This document shows positions 1-7,243 of a stretch of DNA of 34,673 bases, piece after piece. The notes below the pieces were generated by a model. That model had not been told where the DNA came from. It made no database searches and was given only the letters and a program-made list of their open reading frames with translations. The position numbers were made by a program, and so were the translations under genes. The stretch is taken from the NCBI RefSeq assembly GCF_011044975.1, contig NZ_JAAKZV010000065.1, positions 1 to 34,673 of the forward strand, given 5' to 3'. Position 1 is the first letter of the stretch. The number at the start of each line of letters is the position of its first letter. The DNA comes from Streptomyces coryli (GTDB lineage: Bacteria; Actinomycetota; Actinomycetes; Streptomycetales; Streptomycetaceae).

Positions 1-35
1 CTCCTAGAGGGTGGGGGAGGGGCGGGTGCGCCGGC

Positions 36-1325
36 TCAGCTGTGGATGCCGGAACGCACCACGTGCGTGGGCGACTTGAGGACGCCGAGGTCCTTCAGGG
101 GGTCGCCGGAGAGGACCAGGACGTCGCCGGCGTACCCGCGGGCCAGCCGTCCCGCGGTGCCGTCCAGGCCGAGCAGGCGGGCGGCGCCGGTGGTGGCGGT
201 GCGGAGCGCGTCGAGCGCGGTCAGGCCGCTGGCGTGCATCAGCTCGACCTCGCCGCCGATCGGCTTGACCTTGCCGCCGGAGGAGTCGGTGCCGGCGGCG
301 AGCGGGACGCCGAGCTCGTGCGCGGCGAGTACGGCCTTCTTGAGGACCGGGAGGTAGGCGCGGCCGCGCTCGGCGAGCACCGGGTCGGAGGAGTTGGCGA
401 GCCCGGCGATGGCGCTGAGGGTGGGGGTGAAGTACGTACCGCGGCGGCGCATCTCGTGCAGGGTGCGCTCGCCGACGAAGACACCGTGCTCCAGGGAGGC
501 GATGCCCGCGGTGACCGCGTCGTGGCAGCCCTTCTCGCTGTAGCTGTGGCACAGCACGCCCTTGCCGCCGCGGCGGGCCGCCGCGACCACCTCGGAGAGC
601 TGCTCGTGCGAGTAGACCTGCTTCAGCGGGTCCTGCTCGGGCAGTCCGGCGCGCTCGTTGACGCGGGTCTTGATGGCGTCGGCACCCCGGGCGAGGTTCA
701 CCTCGACGACGCGGCGCAGCGCCTCGGCGGAGACGACGCCGTCCTCGAGGCGGGCCAGCGGGGTGAGGTCGGGGTCGGCGAGGACCGTATCGCCGAGGTC
801 GGGGGTGACGAAGACGCCGGCGGCCTTGAGCCGGGGGGCCCGCTCGGGTGCCTGGCGGGCCAGCTCCCGTACGGCGATGTCCTGGTAGAAGTTCGTCGAG
901 CCGCTGCGCGCGGTGGTGGCGCCCTGTCGGACGGCGTCGCGGGTCTCGGTGGCGGTGTTCAGGTGGATGTGCGCGTCGACGAGGCCGGGCAGCACCCAGC
1001 GGCCGTGGGCGTCGAGGCGCTCGATGCCGGCGGGTAGCGCGACGCGGTTGCGGGGGCCGGCGGCGGCGACCACGCCGTCGCGGATGACGACTGCGGCGTC
1101 CTCGGTGACGTCGCCGGTCGCCGGGTCGAGGAGGGTGCCGCCCTCGATGACCAGGTCACCGCCGCGGCCGTGGCCGCGGGCCGGGCGGCGCGGGGCGGCC
1201 TCCCGGGCGGAGGCGGCGGAGCCCGTGCCGAGCGCGGTCGCGGTGCCGGCGAGGGCCGCGGAGGCCGCGAGGACACCGCGGCGGGTCAGTCGGCCGGGCG
1301 GGGGCTCGGCGGGGTCGACGCACAT
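36..1325 (-). CDS. Tat-exported amidohydrolase family protein
   Basis: A 429-residue metal-dependent amidohydrolase (TIM-barrel family that includes imidazolonepropionase- and prolidase-like enzymes); the substrate cannot be told from sequence. Seen: an N-terminal twin-arginine signal (LTRRGVLAAS, about residues 14-23) followed by an Ala-rich hydrophobic stretch; an N-terminal beta-sandwich strand; the metal motif DAHIHLN; later metal-ligand candidates in HSYSEKG and LEHGVF; and the Asp of AGTDSSGG near the C terminus. I chose the ATG at 1325 because AAGGAG lies 7 bases upstream; the frame is open a further 22 codons but those residues are not signal-like. It lies downstream of, and on the same strand as, a GntR regulator, and a GTATAC-centred palindrome sits about 40 bp before its start, so control by that regulator is likely. 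Family assignment is firm, substrate unknown. Confidence 0.88.
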   Translation of the reverse strand: MCVDPAEPPPGRLTRRGVLAASAALAGTATALGTGSAASAREAAPRRPARGHGRGGDLVIEGGTLLDPATGDVTEDAAVVIRDGVVAAAGPRNRVALPAGIERLDAHGRWVLPGLVDAHIHLNTATETRDAVRQGATTARSGSTNFYQDIAVRELARQAPERAPRLKAAGVFVTPDLGDTVLADPDLTPLARLEDGVVSAEALRRVVEVNLARGADAIKTRVNERAGLPEQDPLKQVYSHEQLSEVVAAARRGGKGVLCHSYSEKGCHDAVTAGIASLEHGVFVGERTLHEMRRRGTYFTPTLSAIAGLANSSDPVLAERGRAYLPVLKKAVLAAHELGVPLAAGTDSSGGKVKPIGGEVELMHASGLTALDALRTATTGAARLLGLDGTAGRLARGYAGDVLVLSGDPLKDLGVLKSPTHVVRSGIHS

Positions 1326-1362
1326 GGGCAGCTCCTTGCGGGCAGGCGGCCTGGTCCGACTT

Positions 1363-1375
1363 TTTGTATACCAAA
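1363..1375. promoter_or_regulatory. Candidate GntR operator upstream of amidohydrolase gene
   Basis: TTTGTATACCAAA is a near-perfect palindrome around GTATAC (1366-1371), 38 bp upstream of the amidohydrolase start. The related CGGTATACAAAG occurs at 1472-1483, within the 3' end of the GntR gene, 108 bp away centre to centre. GntR/FCD regulators commonly bind short palindromes of this kind; the assignment to the neighbouring regulator is inference. Confidence 0.5.
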
Positions 1376-1460
1376 CGGAGAGTCGGGGCAAGGGTGGCCC
1401 GAGGGATCTGCCTGCTGAGATGCGAATATGTGCAATATGTCCGATGGTTTAACTCAAGTG

Positions 1461-2159
1461 TCACGCACTTTCGGTATACAAAGCCGCGTCGCCGAAGAGA
1501 GACTTGAAGGCGACCGCCCGGCTGTCCCTGACATGCAGCAGCGTGCTCGCCGCCGCCGACTCCTCATCACCGGCCGCGATGTACCGGAACACGGCCGCGT
1601 GCTGCGCCCGCATGTGCGCCGGCTCCTCGCGCATGCCGAACAGCAGCTGCAGCTGCCAGCTCAGCTGCTCCATGGTGCGGGCCAGCAGCGGATTGCCGCC
1701 GAGCGCGACGATCTCCTCGTGGAACGCGGTGTGCGCCGCCACCTCGGCCGCCCCCTCGCCGTCCGCGGCCGCCCGCTCGGCCGACCCGAGCAGCCGCCGC
1801 AGCTCGGCAAGGCCGGCCGGCTCCTCGGGTGCCGCCTCCGCGACCCGCCGCGCCGCGATCCGCGATGCCTGTACGGCGAGCGGCTCCCACACCTCGTAAA
1901 GGTGCCGCACATCGGTCCGGTCCAGGCTGCGCACCCGCACCCCGCTGTGCGGCAGCAGCTCGAGGAGCCCCTCGGACACGAGCGCGCGCAGCGCCTCGCG
2001 TACCGGCACCCGCGACATGCTCAGCTCCTCGGCGATCTCCCGCTCGACGAGCCGCGCCCCCATCGGATAGCGCCGGTCGATGATCCGCTGCCGCACGGCA
2101 TCCCGCGCCCGCACACTCAGCGAGGTCCGCCCCGCGTCCGCCCCGCCACTGCCCGCCAC
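1461..2159 (-). CDS. GntR family transcriptional regulator, FCD (FadR) subfamily
   Basis: A DNA-binding regulator of about 232 residues. The N-terminal winged helix-turn-helix shows the usual GntR run of features: GARLVEREIAEEL, then SRVPVREALRAL as recognition region, then LVSEGLLELLPHSGVRV as wing. The rest is an all-helical FCD ligand-binding domain with the expected acidic and histidine positions (VWEPLAVQASRIAARR, AHTAFHEEIV, HAAVFRYIAAGD). Such proteins usually sense a carboxylate or sugar acid and de-repress adjacent catabolic genes. The start is uncertain: GTG codons at 2165 and 2159 are both possible, and the GAGG at 3 versus 9 bases upstream favours 2159. The amidohydrolase 135 bp downstream on the same strand is the likely target, through the GTATAC palindrome between them. 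Confidence 0.88.
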   Translation of the reverse strand: MAGSGGADAGRTSLSVRARDAVRQRIIDRRYPMGARLVEREIAEELSMSRVPVREALRALVSEGLLELLPHSGVRVRSLDRTDVRHLYEVWEPLAVQASRIAARRVAEAAPEEPAGLAELRRLLGSAERAAADGEGAAEVAAHTAFHEEIVALGGNPLLARTMEQLSWQLQLLFGMREEPAHMRAQHAAVFRYIAAGDEESAAASTLLHVRDSRAVAFKSLFGDAALYTESA

Positions 2160-2180
2160 GTGCACCGTCCTCAAGCCCGT

Positions 2181-2201
2181 CGTATCCCGGGCGAGGATAC
2201 G
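2181..2201. promoter_or_regulatory. Inverted repeat upstream of the GntR gene
   Basis: CGTATCC (2181-2187) and GGATACG (2195-2201) form a perfect 7-bp inverted repeat with a 7-bp spacer, 15-20 bp upstream of either possible GntR start. Its position suits autoregulation or a stem-loop. It does not share the GTATAC core of the site at 1363-1375, so a different binding mode or protein is possible. Confidence 0.35.
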
Positions 2202-2220
2202 TGCGGCGTACCGGGGGCGT

Positions 2221-3000
2221 TTACGCGGAGGCGGAGGCCACGAAGAACGGAATGGCGATGAGGAGGCGGCCGGTCTCGGCGCGGCGGCGCTGCTCGGCGA
2301 GCCACTCGTCGGCCTGGTCCCGGGTGATGGCGCCGCCGGCGCAGGCCGGCTCGGCGAGCCTTGTGAGCAGCGACAGCATCGCGGGGTCGGTGAACACGCT
2401 CGTGTGCACCTCGACCGTGACATGGTCGAAGCCGCCGTCCAGGAGCAGGCCGCGGTACTGGCGGCCGGCGCGGGGTGTGCCCAGAAGGTCGGCGCGGGCG
2501 TGCACGATCGTGCGGGTGAGCGCCGCGTCAGCCGAGTCGATCATGATGGCGTCCCAGTCCTGGCCGACCAGGACGATCCTGCCGCCCGGGCAGAGGACCC
2601 GTCGCGCCTCCGCCACCGCGCGCCCCGGCTCCTGAAGTACGTGGAAGACCTTGTCGGCGCGGTAGCCGCGGACGCTGCCGTCGGCGAACGGCAGATCCTC
2701 CGCCCCCGCCTCCCGGAACCCGGCCTCCGGCCACCGCTGCCGGGCCGCGGCCAGCATCCGCGGGTCGGGGTCCACGCCCACCGCGTGGACGCCGCGTTCG
2801 GCGAGTTCGGCGACGGCGCGGCCGGCGCCGCAGCCGACGTCCACGACGGTCGAGTCCGGGACGAGAGACAGCAGTTCGTAGGAGCGGTCCCGTAGACGGG
2901 TGGCGCTCGGCATCCGGTCCGCCGCGTCGAGGACGGCCAGCAGGGCTTCGGTGTCGCGGTGTTCATCCACCGCTTCCTGGTGCTTGGACATGCGCGTCAT
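2221..3000 (-). CDS. Class I SAM-dependent methyltransferase
   Basis: A soluble methyltransferase of 256-259 residues with the Rossmann SAM-binding fold of the Methyltransf_11/25 type. Motif I is VVDVGCGAGRA, followed by the acidic strand end VGVDPDPRML, then AGAEDLPFADGS (motif II region) and the LCPGGRIVLVG strand (motif III). The acceptor is unknown. Starts at 3000 and 2991 are both ATG and neither has a clear ribosome binding site, which would fit a leaderless or near-leaderless transcript. It is divergent from a MerR regulator whose start is only 19 bp away, and an inverted repeat fills that gap, so MerR control is likely. The family is secure; the function is not. Confidence 0.85.
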   Translation of the reverse strand: MTRMSKHQEAVDEHRDTEALLAVLDAADRMPSATRLRDRSYELLSLVPDSTVVDVGCGAGRAVAELAERGVHAVGVDPDPRMLAAARQRWPEAGFREAGAEDLPFADGSVRGYRADKVFHVLQEPGRAVAEARRVLCPGGRIVLVGQDWDAIMIDSADAALTRTIVHARADLLGTPRAGRQYRGLLLDGGFDHVTVEVHTSVFTDPAMLSLLTRLAEPACAGGAITRDQADEWLAEQRRRAETGRLLIAIPFFVASASA

Positions 3001-3005
3001 GCTGC

Positions 3006-3027
3006 GACTTAATGTCGGCATGAAGTC
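3006..3027. promoter_or_regulatory. Candidate MerR operator in the divergent promoter
   Basis: GACTTAATG and CATGAAGTC are inverted arms (8 of 9 matched) around the 4-bp spacer TCGG. The repeat covers the merR start codon at 3020 and the space between the two divergent genes. A TTGGAC at 2984-2989 followed 19 bp later by TTAATG (3009-3014) could be the long-spacer promoter typical of MerR targets, giving a leaderless merR transcript. The promoter reading is inference. Confidence 0.45.
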
Positions 3028-3433
3028 AAGCGATGACGGCGGCGCCGGCACGTTGCGCATCGGCGCCCTCGCGGCCCGGTTCGGCCTGGCCACGCACGTG
3101 CTGCGGCATTGGGAGACGATGGGCCTGCTGCACCCCGGACGGGACGCCGCCGGACGCCGCCGCTACGGTGCGGACGACCTCACCCGCGTAGCGGCGATCC
3201 TCACCATGAAGGAAGCAGGCCTCAGCCTGACTACCATCAGGAGCCTGTCCGCAACCGCCGACCGCACCACCCGACACGAGCTCCTGCGCCCCGCGGCCGA
3301 AGAACTCCGGTCGAGAATCGCAGCAGCCCAGGCTTCATTGACGCTCATCGAGAGCGGCCTGAACTGCACGCACGAGGACGTCACCCAGTGCCCGAACTAC
3401 CTGAGGCGCATCGCATCACGCCTGGGCGATTAG
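3020..3433 (+). CDS. MerR family transcriptional regulator
   Basis: A 137-residue MerR regulator. The N-terminal winged helix-turn-helix is clear: LRIGALAARFGL, THVLRHWETMGLLHPGR, GRRRYGADDLTRV. It is followed by a dimerisation coiled coil (about residues 70-115) and a short effector end with NCTHEDVTQCPNY, whose Cys, His and Cys could bind a metal or be redox active, as in related actinobacterial MerR proteins. The start at 3020 is chosen because the protein then begins just before the DNA-binding domain; an upstream extension in the same frame is antisense to the methyltransferase gene. There is no Shine-Dalgarno sequence, consistent with leaderless expression. Its 3' end overlaps the convergent next gene by 18 bp. 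The likely target is the divergent methyltransferase gene. Confidence 0.9.
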   Translation: MKSSDDGGAGTLRIGALAARFGLATHVLRHWETMGLLHPGRDAAGRRRYGADDLTRVAAILTMKEAGLSLTTIRSLSATADRTTRHELLRPAAEELRSRIAAAQASLTLIESGLNCTHEDVTQCPNYLRRIASRLGD

Positions 3434-3790
3434 CTGTTCCAGCTCGAACCGGCGGGTCTCGACCTCATCGTCGTAGACATCCGTGAAGTCGCGCAGGTCC
3501 TTGCGGCGCCCACGGCTGAGCAGGTGCTGGACTTCAAAGAGGGTCCCGGCGGAAATTCCGAAGAGCCACACCTCGTCGCAGATGTCGATGAGCCGGCAAC
3601 ACCATTCCAGTGTTCGTTCGCGGCCTGGAGGGCCGCCCTCGAAGAGCGGATACGGGAACGCCAGGAAGGGGTTGAGCGGTGCGTGCCCACCCTCGACGAC
3701 CACGTTCTGGAACTCGTCCGCGCGGCTCGCCATCCTGCTCGGGCAGGCGACGTAGACGAGCAGGGGTGAAGCTGGCTTGGCCTCGATCAC
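3416..3790 (-). CDS. Small nucleoside 2-deoxyribosyltransferase-like (DUF4406-type) protein
   Basis: A 124-residue soluble protein. The N-terminal strand LVYVACPSR and the strand-loop CDEVWLFGISAGTLFEV match the general pattern of small nucleoside deoxyribosyltransferase-like Rossmannoid proteins, in which a Ser-Gly/Ala-x-x-x-Glu segment carries the active-site Glu. The central HAPLNPFLAFPYP is also typical of this group. True activity (base exchange, nucleotide cleavage or mere binding) is unknown. The GTG at 3790 is used as start; its ribosome binding site is weak. It lies 42 bp downstream of a small membrane-protein gene on the same strand and probably shares its transcript. The pair sits in DNA with visibly lower GC than its surroundings. 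The family call is from motif memory, so moderate. Confidence 0.6.
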   Translation of the reverse strand: MIEAKPASPLLVYVACPSRMASRADEFQNVVVEGGHAPLNPFLAFPYPLFEGGPPGRERTLEWCCRLIDICDEVWLFGISAGTLFEVQHLLSRGRRKDLRDFTDVYDDEVETRRFELEQLIAQA

Positions 3791-3832
3791 GCCAGCAGCC
3801 TACAACCGCTGCCGGAGCACACCTTCGTCGCG

Positions 3833-4333
3833 TCAAACGATCAGCCGGACAAGGCCGTAGGCCTCAATCGTCAGCATCGCCACGCCAAAGGCGGTGACGA
3901 CTTCGGAGACACGTGGTCGTTTGATGACCTGCAACTGCCGCACGCGCTGCATCGTCGTCATGGACTTACGGGCATTGCTGAAACCGCGGTAGTGCTGCAT
4001 GTCGAGGCCGGGTATGGCTTCGCTCAGCCGCTCCTCGATCTCGGCAAGACGATCGTTTCGCATTTCGCCGTAGCGGTTCAGCGGCATGAAGACGCCCAAG
4101 TACCAGAAGATGATGGGGACCGGGGCGATGAGTTCAATATGGCTGCCCTTGCCCAGAGTCAGCAGGCCCGCACCGATGGCCGCGAACAGGCCGCTGGCCT
4201 GCCAGATGGTGGCGTAGGTGTGCCGGTAGCTCTCCATGCACTGCTGGTACTCCACCAGATAGGCCTGGATGGCCTCCGCGGATATCGCGGGAACAGGTGG
4301 TGGCGGGTCCGGTCCTCCTGCGGCACTGGCCAT
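3833..4333 (-). CDS. Small three-TM membrane protein of unknown function
   Basis: A 166-residue membrane protein I do not recognise with certainty. Seen: a Pro-rich N terminus, an amphipathic helix (about residues 20-42, IQAYLVEYQQCMESYRHTYA), two closely spaced hydrophobic helices (about 43-62 and 65-85), a charged cytoplasmic helical segment (NRYGEMRNDRLAEIEERL, about 86-103) and a last hydrophobic helix (143-163). The helix-2TM-helix layout recalls SLATT-type or RipA-type small membrane proteins, without a diagnostic motif. The ATG at 4333 has a good GAGGAGAGG ribosome binding site 7 bases upstream. It is the first gene of a two-gene unit with the deoxyribosyltransferase-like gene. A membrane effector with a nucleotide-sensing partner is an attractive inference, not shown. 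Confidence 0.7.
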   Translation of the reverse strand: MASAAGGPDPPPPVPAISAEAIQAYLVEYQQCMESYRHTYATIWQASGLFAAIGAGLLTLGKGSHIELIAPVPIIFWYLGVFMPLNRYGEMRNDRLAEIEERLSEAIPGLDMQHYRGFSNARKSMTTMQRVRQLQVIKRPRVSEVVTAFGVAMLTIEAYGLVRLIV

Positions 4334-4610
4334 GCGATGTCCTCTCCTCGGACCGACCTGCCGGGCAGAATTCCGCGGTTACATTCTGCATCGCTCAGGG
4401 CCGGGCGCGTTGTGCCCTTCGGGCCTGTCGGTGCATCGGCGGTGCATCGGGTCGCGGGCCAGGCTGATCGCCTGACGCTGTGGTACGACGTCGCCGGAGG
4501 CGAGGACGCGCCCGCCATCGTCTTCCCTGCTCGATTTCGTGCCGAATTCGCAGCCCTGGGCTCAGGCCAGTGATCCCGTGAAATAACTCGCACAGGGCGG
4601 CTGAGCGCAC
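4334..4610. other. 277-bp stretch without a convincing gene
   Basis: Lower GC than the flanks and with EcoRI-type GAATTC sequences at both ends. It contains a perfect tandem 11-bp repeat, a short GCCCTTCGGGC hairpin near 4414-4424, and a plus-strand reading frame ending near 4573 that has no ribosome binding site and no recognisable family. It holds the promoter of the membrane-protein gene at its left end and may be decayed DNA. Confidence 0.5.
4429..4450. repeat. Perfect tandem 11-bp repeat
   Basis: CGGTGCATCGG occurs twice back to back (4429-4439 and 4440-4450) in the gene-free stretch between the membrane-protein gene and the ACT gene. No function is evident. Confidence 0.8.
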
Positions 4611-4847
4611 TCACGTCACGTCGGTGACGTCCACCATGCGTCGCAGTTTTGCCTGGGCGCGGGCGGCGTTGGCGCCCGGGACCAGGATCTCCGCGGTGGC
4701 GTGGCCGCCGGGGGTCGTGGCGTAGGTGAGGGCGACGACGCCGACGCTGTTCAGGACGGCGGTGATCCGGCAGAGCGTGCCGTGGTTGTGGTGGAGGGTC
4801 ACCGTGAGGGTGCGGTGGAGCTGTTCGTCAGACGTGGCCTCTCGCAT
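4611..4847 (-). CDS. Small stand-alone ACT-domain protein
   Basis: A 78-residue protein consisting of a single ACT domain. The diagnostic first strand and turn are visible (LTVTLHHNHGTLCRITAVLNSVGV), resembling the N-terminal ACT of the acetohydroxyacid synthase small subunit, where the His-x-His-Gly turn binds a branched-chain amino acid at a dimer interface. The remainder supplies the second half of the ferredoxin-like fold. The start is taken at the ATG at 4847; a TTG six codons upstream is possible, and neither has a strong ribosome binding site. No catalytic domain or amino-acid synthesis gene is adjacent, so a role as a small amino-acid sensor or a remnant of a larger gene are both possible. 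Confidence 0.7.
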   Translation of the reverse strand: MREATSDEQLHRTLTVTLHHNHGTLCRITAVLNSVGVVALTYATTPGGHATAEILVPGANAARAQAKLRRMVDVTDVT

Positions 4848-4935
4848 GCCACGAAGTCTTCGCAAACGACCGGTGCTTGCGCTTCGTCCGCCGCGCAGAG
4901 CCCCGCCGCCTCGCGTCGTCGCCGGCGACGAAGCC

Positions 4936-5691
4936 TCACGGGTGGCCGGACTTGCTGCACCCGCCGGGCTCGGTCCGCGCCTCCGTCGTCTGCCAGTCGC
5001 CCTCCTCGCCCTTGCGGAGCTTCGTCGTGAGGCGCGGGTACGTGCCGGGCTCGGCCAGGGCGTAGCGGACGTGGCCGTTCGTCTCCTGGCTCGCCTCGAA
5101 GACGTTCAGGTCCGCGCAGTACGCCAGCGACGCGTGCGCGCCGTCGTCCGCGACCGTGACCCGCGGGTCGTAGAAACGGGCGGTGCCGCTCAGTGCGAGG
5201 CGGGACTGGAACTGCTCGGCGTAGCTCTTGCGGCACTTCCAGGCCGCGGAGCCCTTCGCGTAGTACTCGTCGAAGTCCGGCTGCACCGGCGGCGCGTCCT
5301 CGCCCGGGTGGTCGTCGAGGGCCAGCGAATAGGTCTGCCGCTCGGCCTGCGCCGCGGCGTCGAGCACCTGCTGCTCGGCCTTGTCCTCGGCCTCCCAGTC
5401 GGCGAAGCGCATCTGGACGCTGCGGGGCAGCGAGGCCGAGGTGCTGGGGGGCGCGCCGCGCTTGTGCGAGTCGGGCCCCAGCGGCGGATCGGTGGGCTTG
5501 GCGGACGACCGGTTGTGCGGCTTGCCGTAGCCCCGCGGGTCGCCGCCGCAGTCGGCGGCCGGGCCGGACGGGCTCACCTCGGCCACCGGTGGCTTGTCCC
5601 GGCCGGCCACCTCCTCCCCGCAGGCCGCCAGCAGCGGGAGGGCGGCGACGGCGGCGGCAGCGGTGCGTACGGTCCGGGTGCGGCGGATCAC
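4936..5691 (-). CDS. Secreted lipoprotein of unknown function
   Basis: A 251-residue predicted lipoprotein. It has a basic N terminus (MIRRTRTVRT), a hydrophobic core and the lipobox LLAAC with the lipidated Cys at residue 24. The mature part begins with a long Pro/Ser/Gly-rich, probably disordered linker (to about residue 90), followed by a domain of about 160 residues with Cys pairs but no family I recognise. The GTG at 5691 is supported by a GGAG 8 bases upstream. It is 58 bp downstream of a large membrane-protein gene on the same strand, so the two may be co-transcribed. No function is assigned. Confidence 0.85.
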   Translation of the reverse strand: MIRRTRTVRTAAAAVAALPLLAACGEEVAGRDKPPVAEVSPSGPAADCGGDPRGYGKPHNRSSAKPTDPPLGPDSHKRGAPPSTSASLPRSVQMRFADWEAEDKAEQQVLDAAAQAERQTYSLALDDHPGEDAPPVQPDFDEYYAKGSAAWKCRKSYAEQFQSRLALSGTARFYDPRVTVADDGAHASLAYCADLNVFEASQETNGHVRYALAEPGTYPRLTTKLRKGEEGDWQTTEARTEPGGCSKSGHP

Positions 5692-5749
5692 GATCAGTCT
5701 CCTGCTCGGGTGCGAGGTGCCCGACCCAAGCTAGTTGACCAAGCCGCGC

Positions 5750-7129
5750 TCACCAGCCGGTCACCAGAAGATGGTTGACGACCAGCGCCACCAGGCCCTG
5801 CGCCGCCAGCCACCAGCGTGCCGACCGCGGCGGCAGCAGCGCCGCCGCGGGCAGCAGCCACAGCGTGAACGGCAGCCAGATCCGCTCCGTCTCCGCCTTG
5901 CTCATGCCCGACAGATCGGCCGCCGCGATGGCCAGCGCGGCGGCCAGCGTCAGCGCCACCAGCGGGTTGCCGCAGCCCCGTACGGTGGTATCCCGCCAGG
6001 ACCGCAGCCCCCGCCCCGCCGAGACCACCGCGCGGCGCAGCCCCGCCATCGACGCGAGGCCCGCGCTCGCCACCACCGTTGCCAGGTTCGCCCAGAGGAA
6101 ATAGCGGTACGGGCGGTCCGCCGCCACCCCCTCGTAATAGCGGTCGTACAGCTCCCGATAGCCCTCCCACCACCAGAACCCGGCGGCGGTGAAGACCGCC
6201 ACGACCACCCCGGCCCCCAGCGCCGCCCACGGCACCGGACGCAGCGTCCTGGCCGACCACAGCACCGCCGCCACCAGCACCACCAGCAGCGTCAGCCCGT
6301 ACGAGAGATACAGCGCCCACCCCAGCAGCAGCCCGGCGCCGAGACCCGCCCACCGCGACCCGTGCACCGCGCACATGGCCAGCAGCGCCAGCGCCCATGC
6401 CGCCACCGCCGCGAAGTAGCCGTCGGCCGACACCCCGGCCCACACCGCCCAGGGCGTGAGCACCAGGAAGGGCGCCGCCCGCCGGGCCGCCGCCTCGGCG
6501 CCCAGCGTGCGCAGCGTGACCAGCACCGCCGCGGCCGCCGAAGCCGCGGCGGTGAGGACGAGGACAGCGGCCCAGGCGCCGCCGCCGAGGCCGATGCGGT
6601 CGAGGCCGACGAAGGTGGTGATGGCGCCCGGCGGGTGGCCGGCGATGTGGGCGGGCCAGTTGTCGGGGGCGGTCGACTTGGAGATGTAGCGGGTGTACGT
6701 GCGCAGCGCCTCGCCCAGGTCGTCGAAGCGGTGGATGCCCTGGTCGCCGCCCGCGTACAGGTACTCGTTCTTCGCGGTGAGCCGCCCGGCCACCCCGTCC
6801 CGCCAGCCGTCGACGAGGGCGAGGGACCACAGCCAGGCCATCGACGCCAGCCAGCTGCCCAGCAGCAGCCACCGCCACGACAGCCGCGCGGCCAGCGGCG
6901 GCCCGTACGCGATGATGGCCACGGCCAGCGCGACCGCGGCCACGGTGCCGGGGCCGGTGTGCGGGTCCCAATAGGCGTACAGCGGCGGCCAGTCCAGGAA
7001 GAGCGGTGCCCGGCCGTTCGGCTGCCGCATGCCCCAGCCGACCGCGCTCGCCAGCGCGAAGAGTCCGGCGCAGAGCAGTGCGGTCAGCACATCCGCGCGG
7101 TGGCAGGGGGCAGAGTTCGCCGTGGGCAT
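5750..7129 (-). CDS. Polytopic integral membrane protein, possible GT-C-like transferase
   Basis: A 459-residue membrane protein with roughly ten to twelve hydrophobic helices spread over its length (for example about 15-35, 62-78, 88-106, 185-208, 225-245, 255-300, 305-325, 395-415, 425-455). The large extracytoplasmic loop between the third and fourth helices carries AKNEYLYAGGDQGIH and WPAHIAGHPPG. That layout, with a conserved loop containing His and acidic residues, recalls GT-C membrane glycosyltransferases using lipid-linked sugars, but I see no definitive motif. The ATG at 7129 is used. The gene is divergent from the molybdopterin oxidoreductase gene and adjacent to a block containing a GT2 enzyme and a sugar epimerase, which mildly supports a role in surface glycan assembly. 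Confidence 0.8.
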   Translation of the reverse strand: MPTANSAPCHRADVLTALLCAGLFALASAVGWGMRQPNGRAPLFLDWPPLYAYWDPHTGPGTVAAVALAVAIIAYGPPLAARLSWRWLLLGSWLASMAWLWSLALVDGWRDGVAGRLTAKNEYLYAGGDQGIHRFDDLGEALRTYTRYISKSTAPDNWPAHIAGHPPGAITTFVGLDRIGLGGGAWAAVLVLTAAASAAAAVLVTLRTLGAEAAARRAAPFLVLTPWAVWAGVSADGYFAAVAAWALALLAMCAVHGSRWAGLGAGLLLGWALYLSYGLTLLVVLVAAVLWSARTLRPVPWAALGAGVVVAVFTAAGFWWWEGYRELYDRYYEGVAADRPYRYFLWANLATVVASAGLASMAGLRRAVVSAGRGLRSWRDTTVRGCGNPLVALTLAAALAIAAADLSGMSKAETERIWLPFTLWLLPAAALLPPRSARWWLAAQGLVALVVNHLLVTGW

Positions 7130-7243
7130 GGCTCCACCGTAGGCAGAGTTGATCAGTGCACCGGGCCGGCAGCCGCGGACGTCACGGTTTCGTCAGGTGT
7201 CACACGGCCCTGCCGGACCCCGGGCGCTCATACGGTCGAGGAC

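Noticed and set aside
4401-4573. Possible truncated gene on the plus strand
   Set aside because: No ribosome binding site, no recognisable family and no clear codon bias.
5735-7243. Long open frame upstream of the molybdopterin oxidoreductase, in the same frame
   Set aside because: It is the antisense shadow of the polytopic membrane-protein gene, Arg/Gln/Pro-rich and without ribosome binding site; the oxidoreductase starts at 7244.
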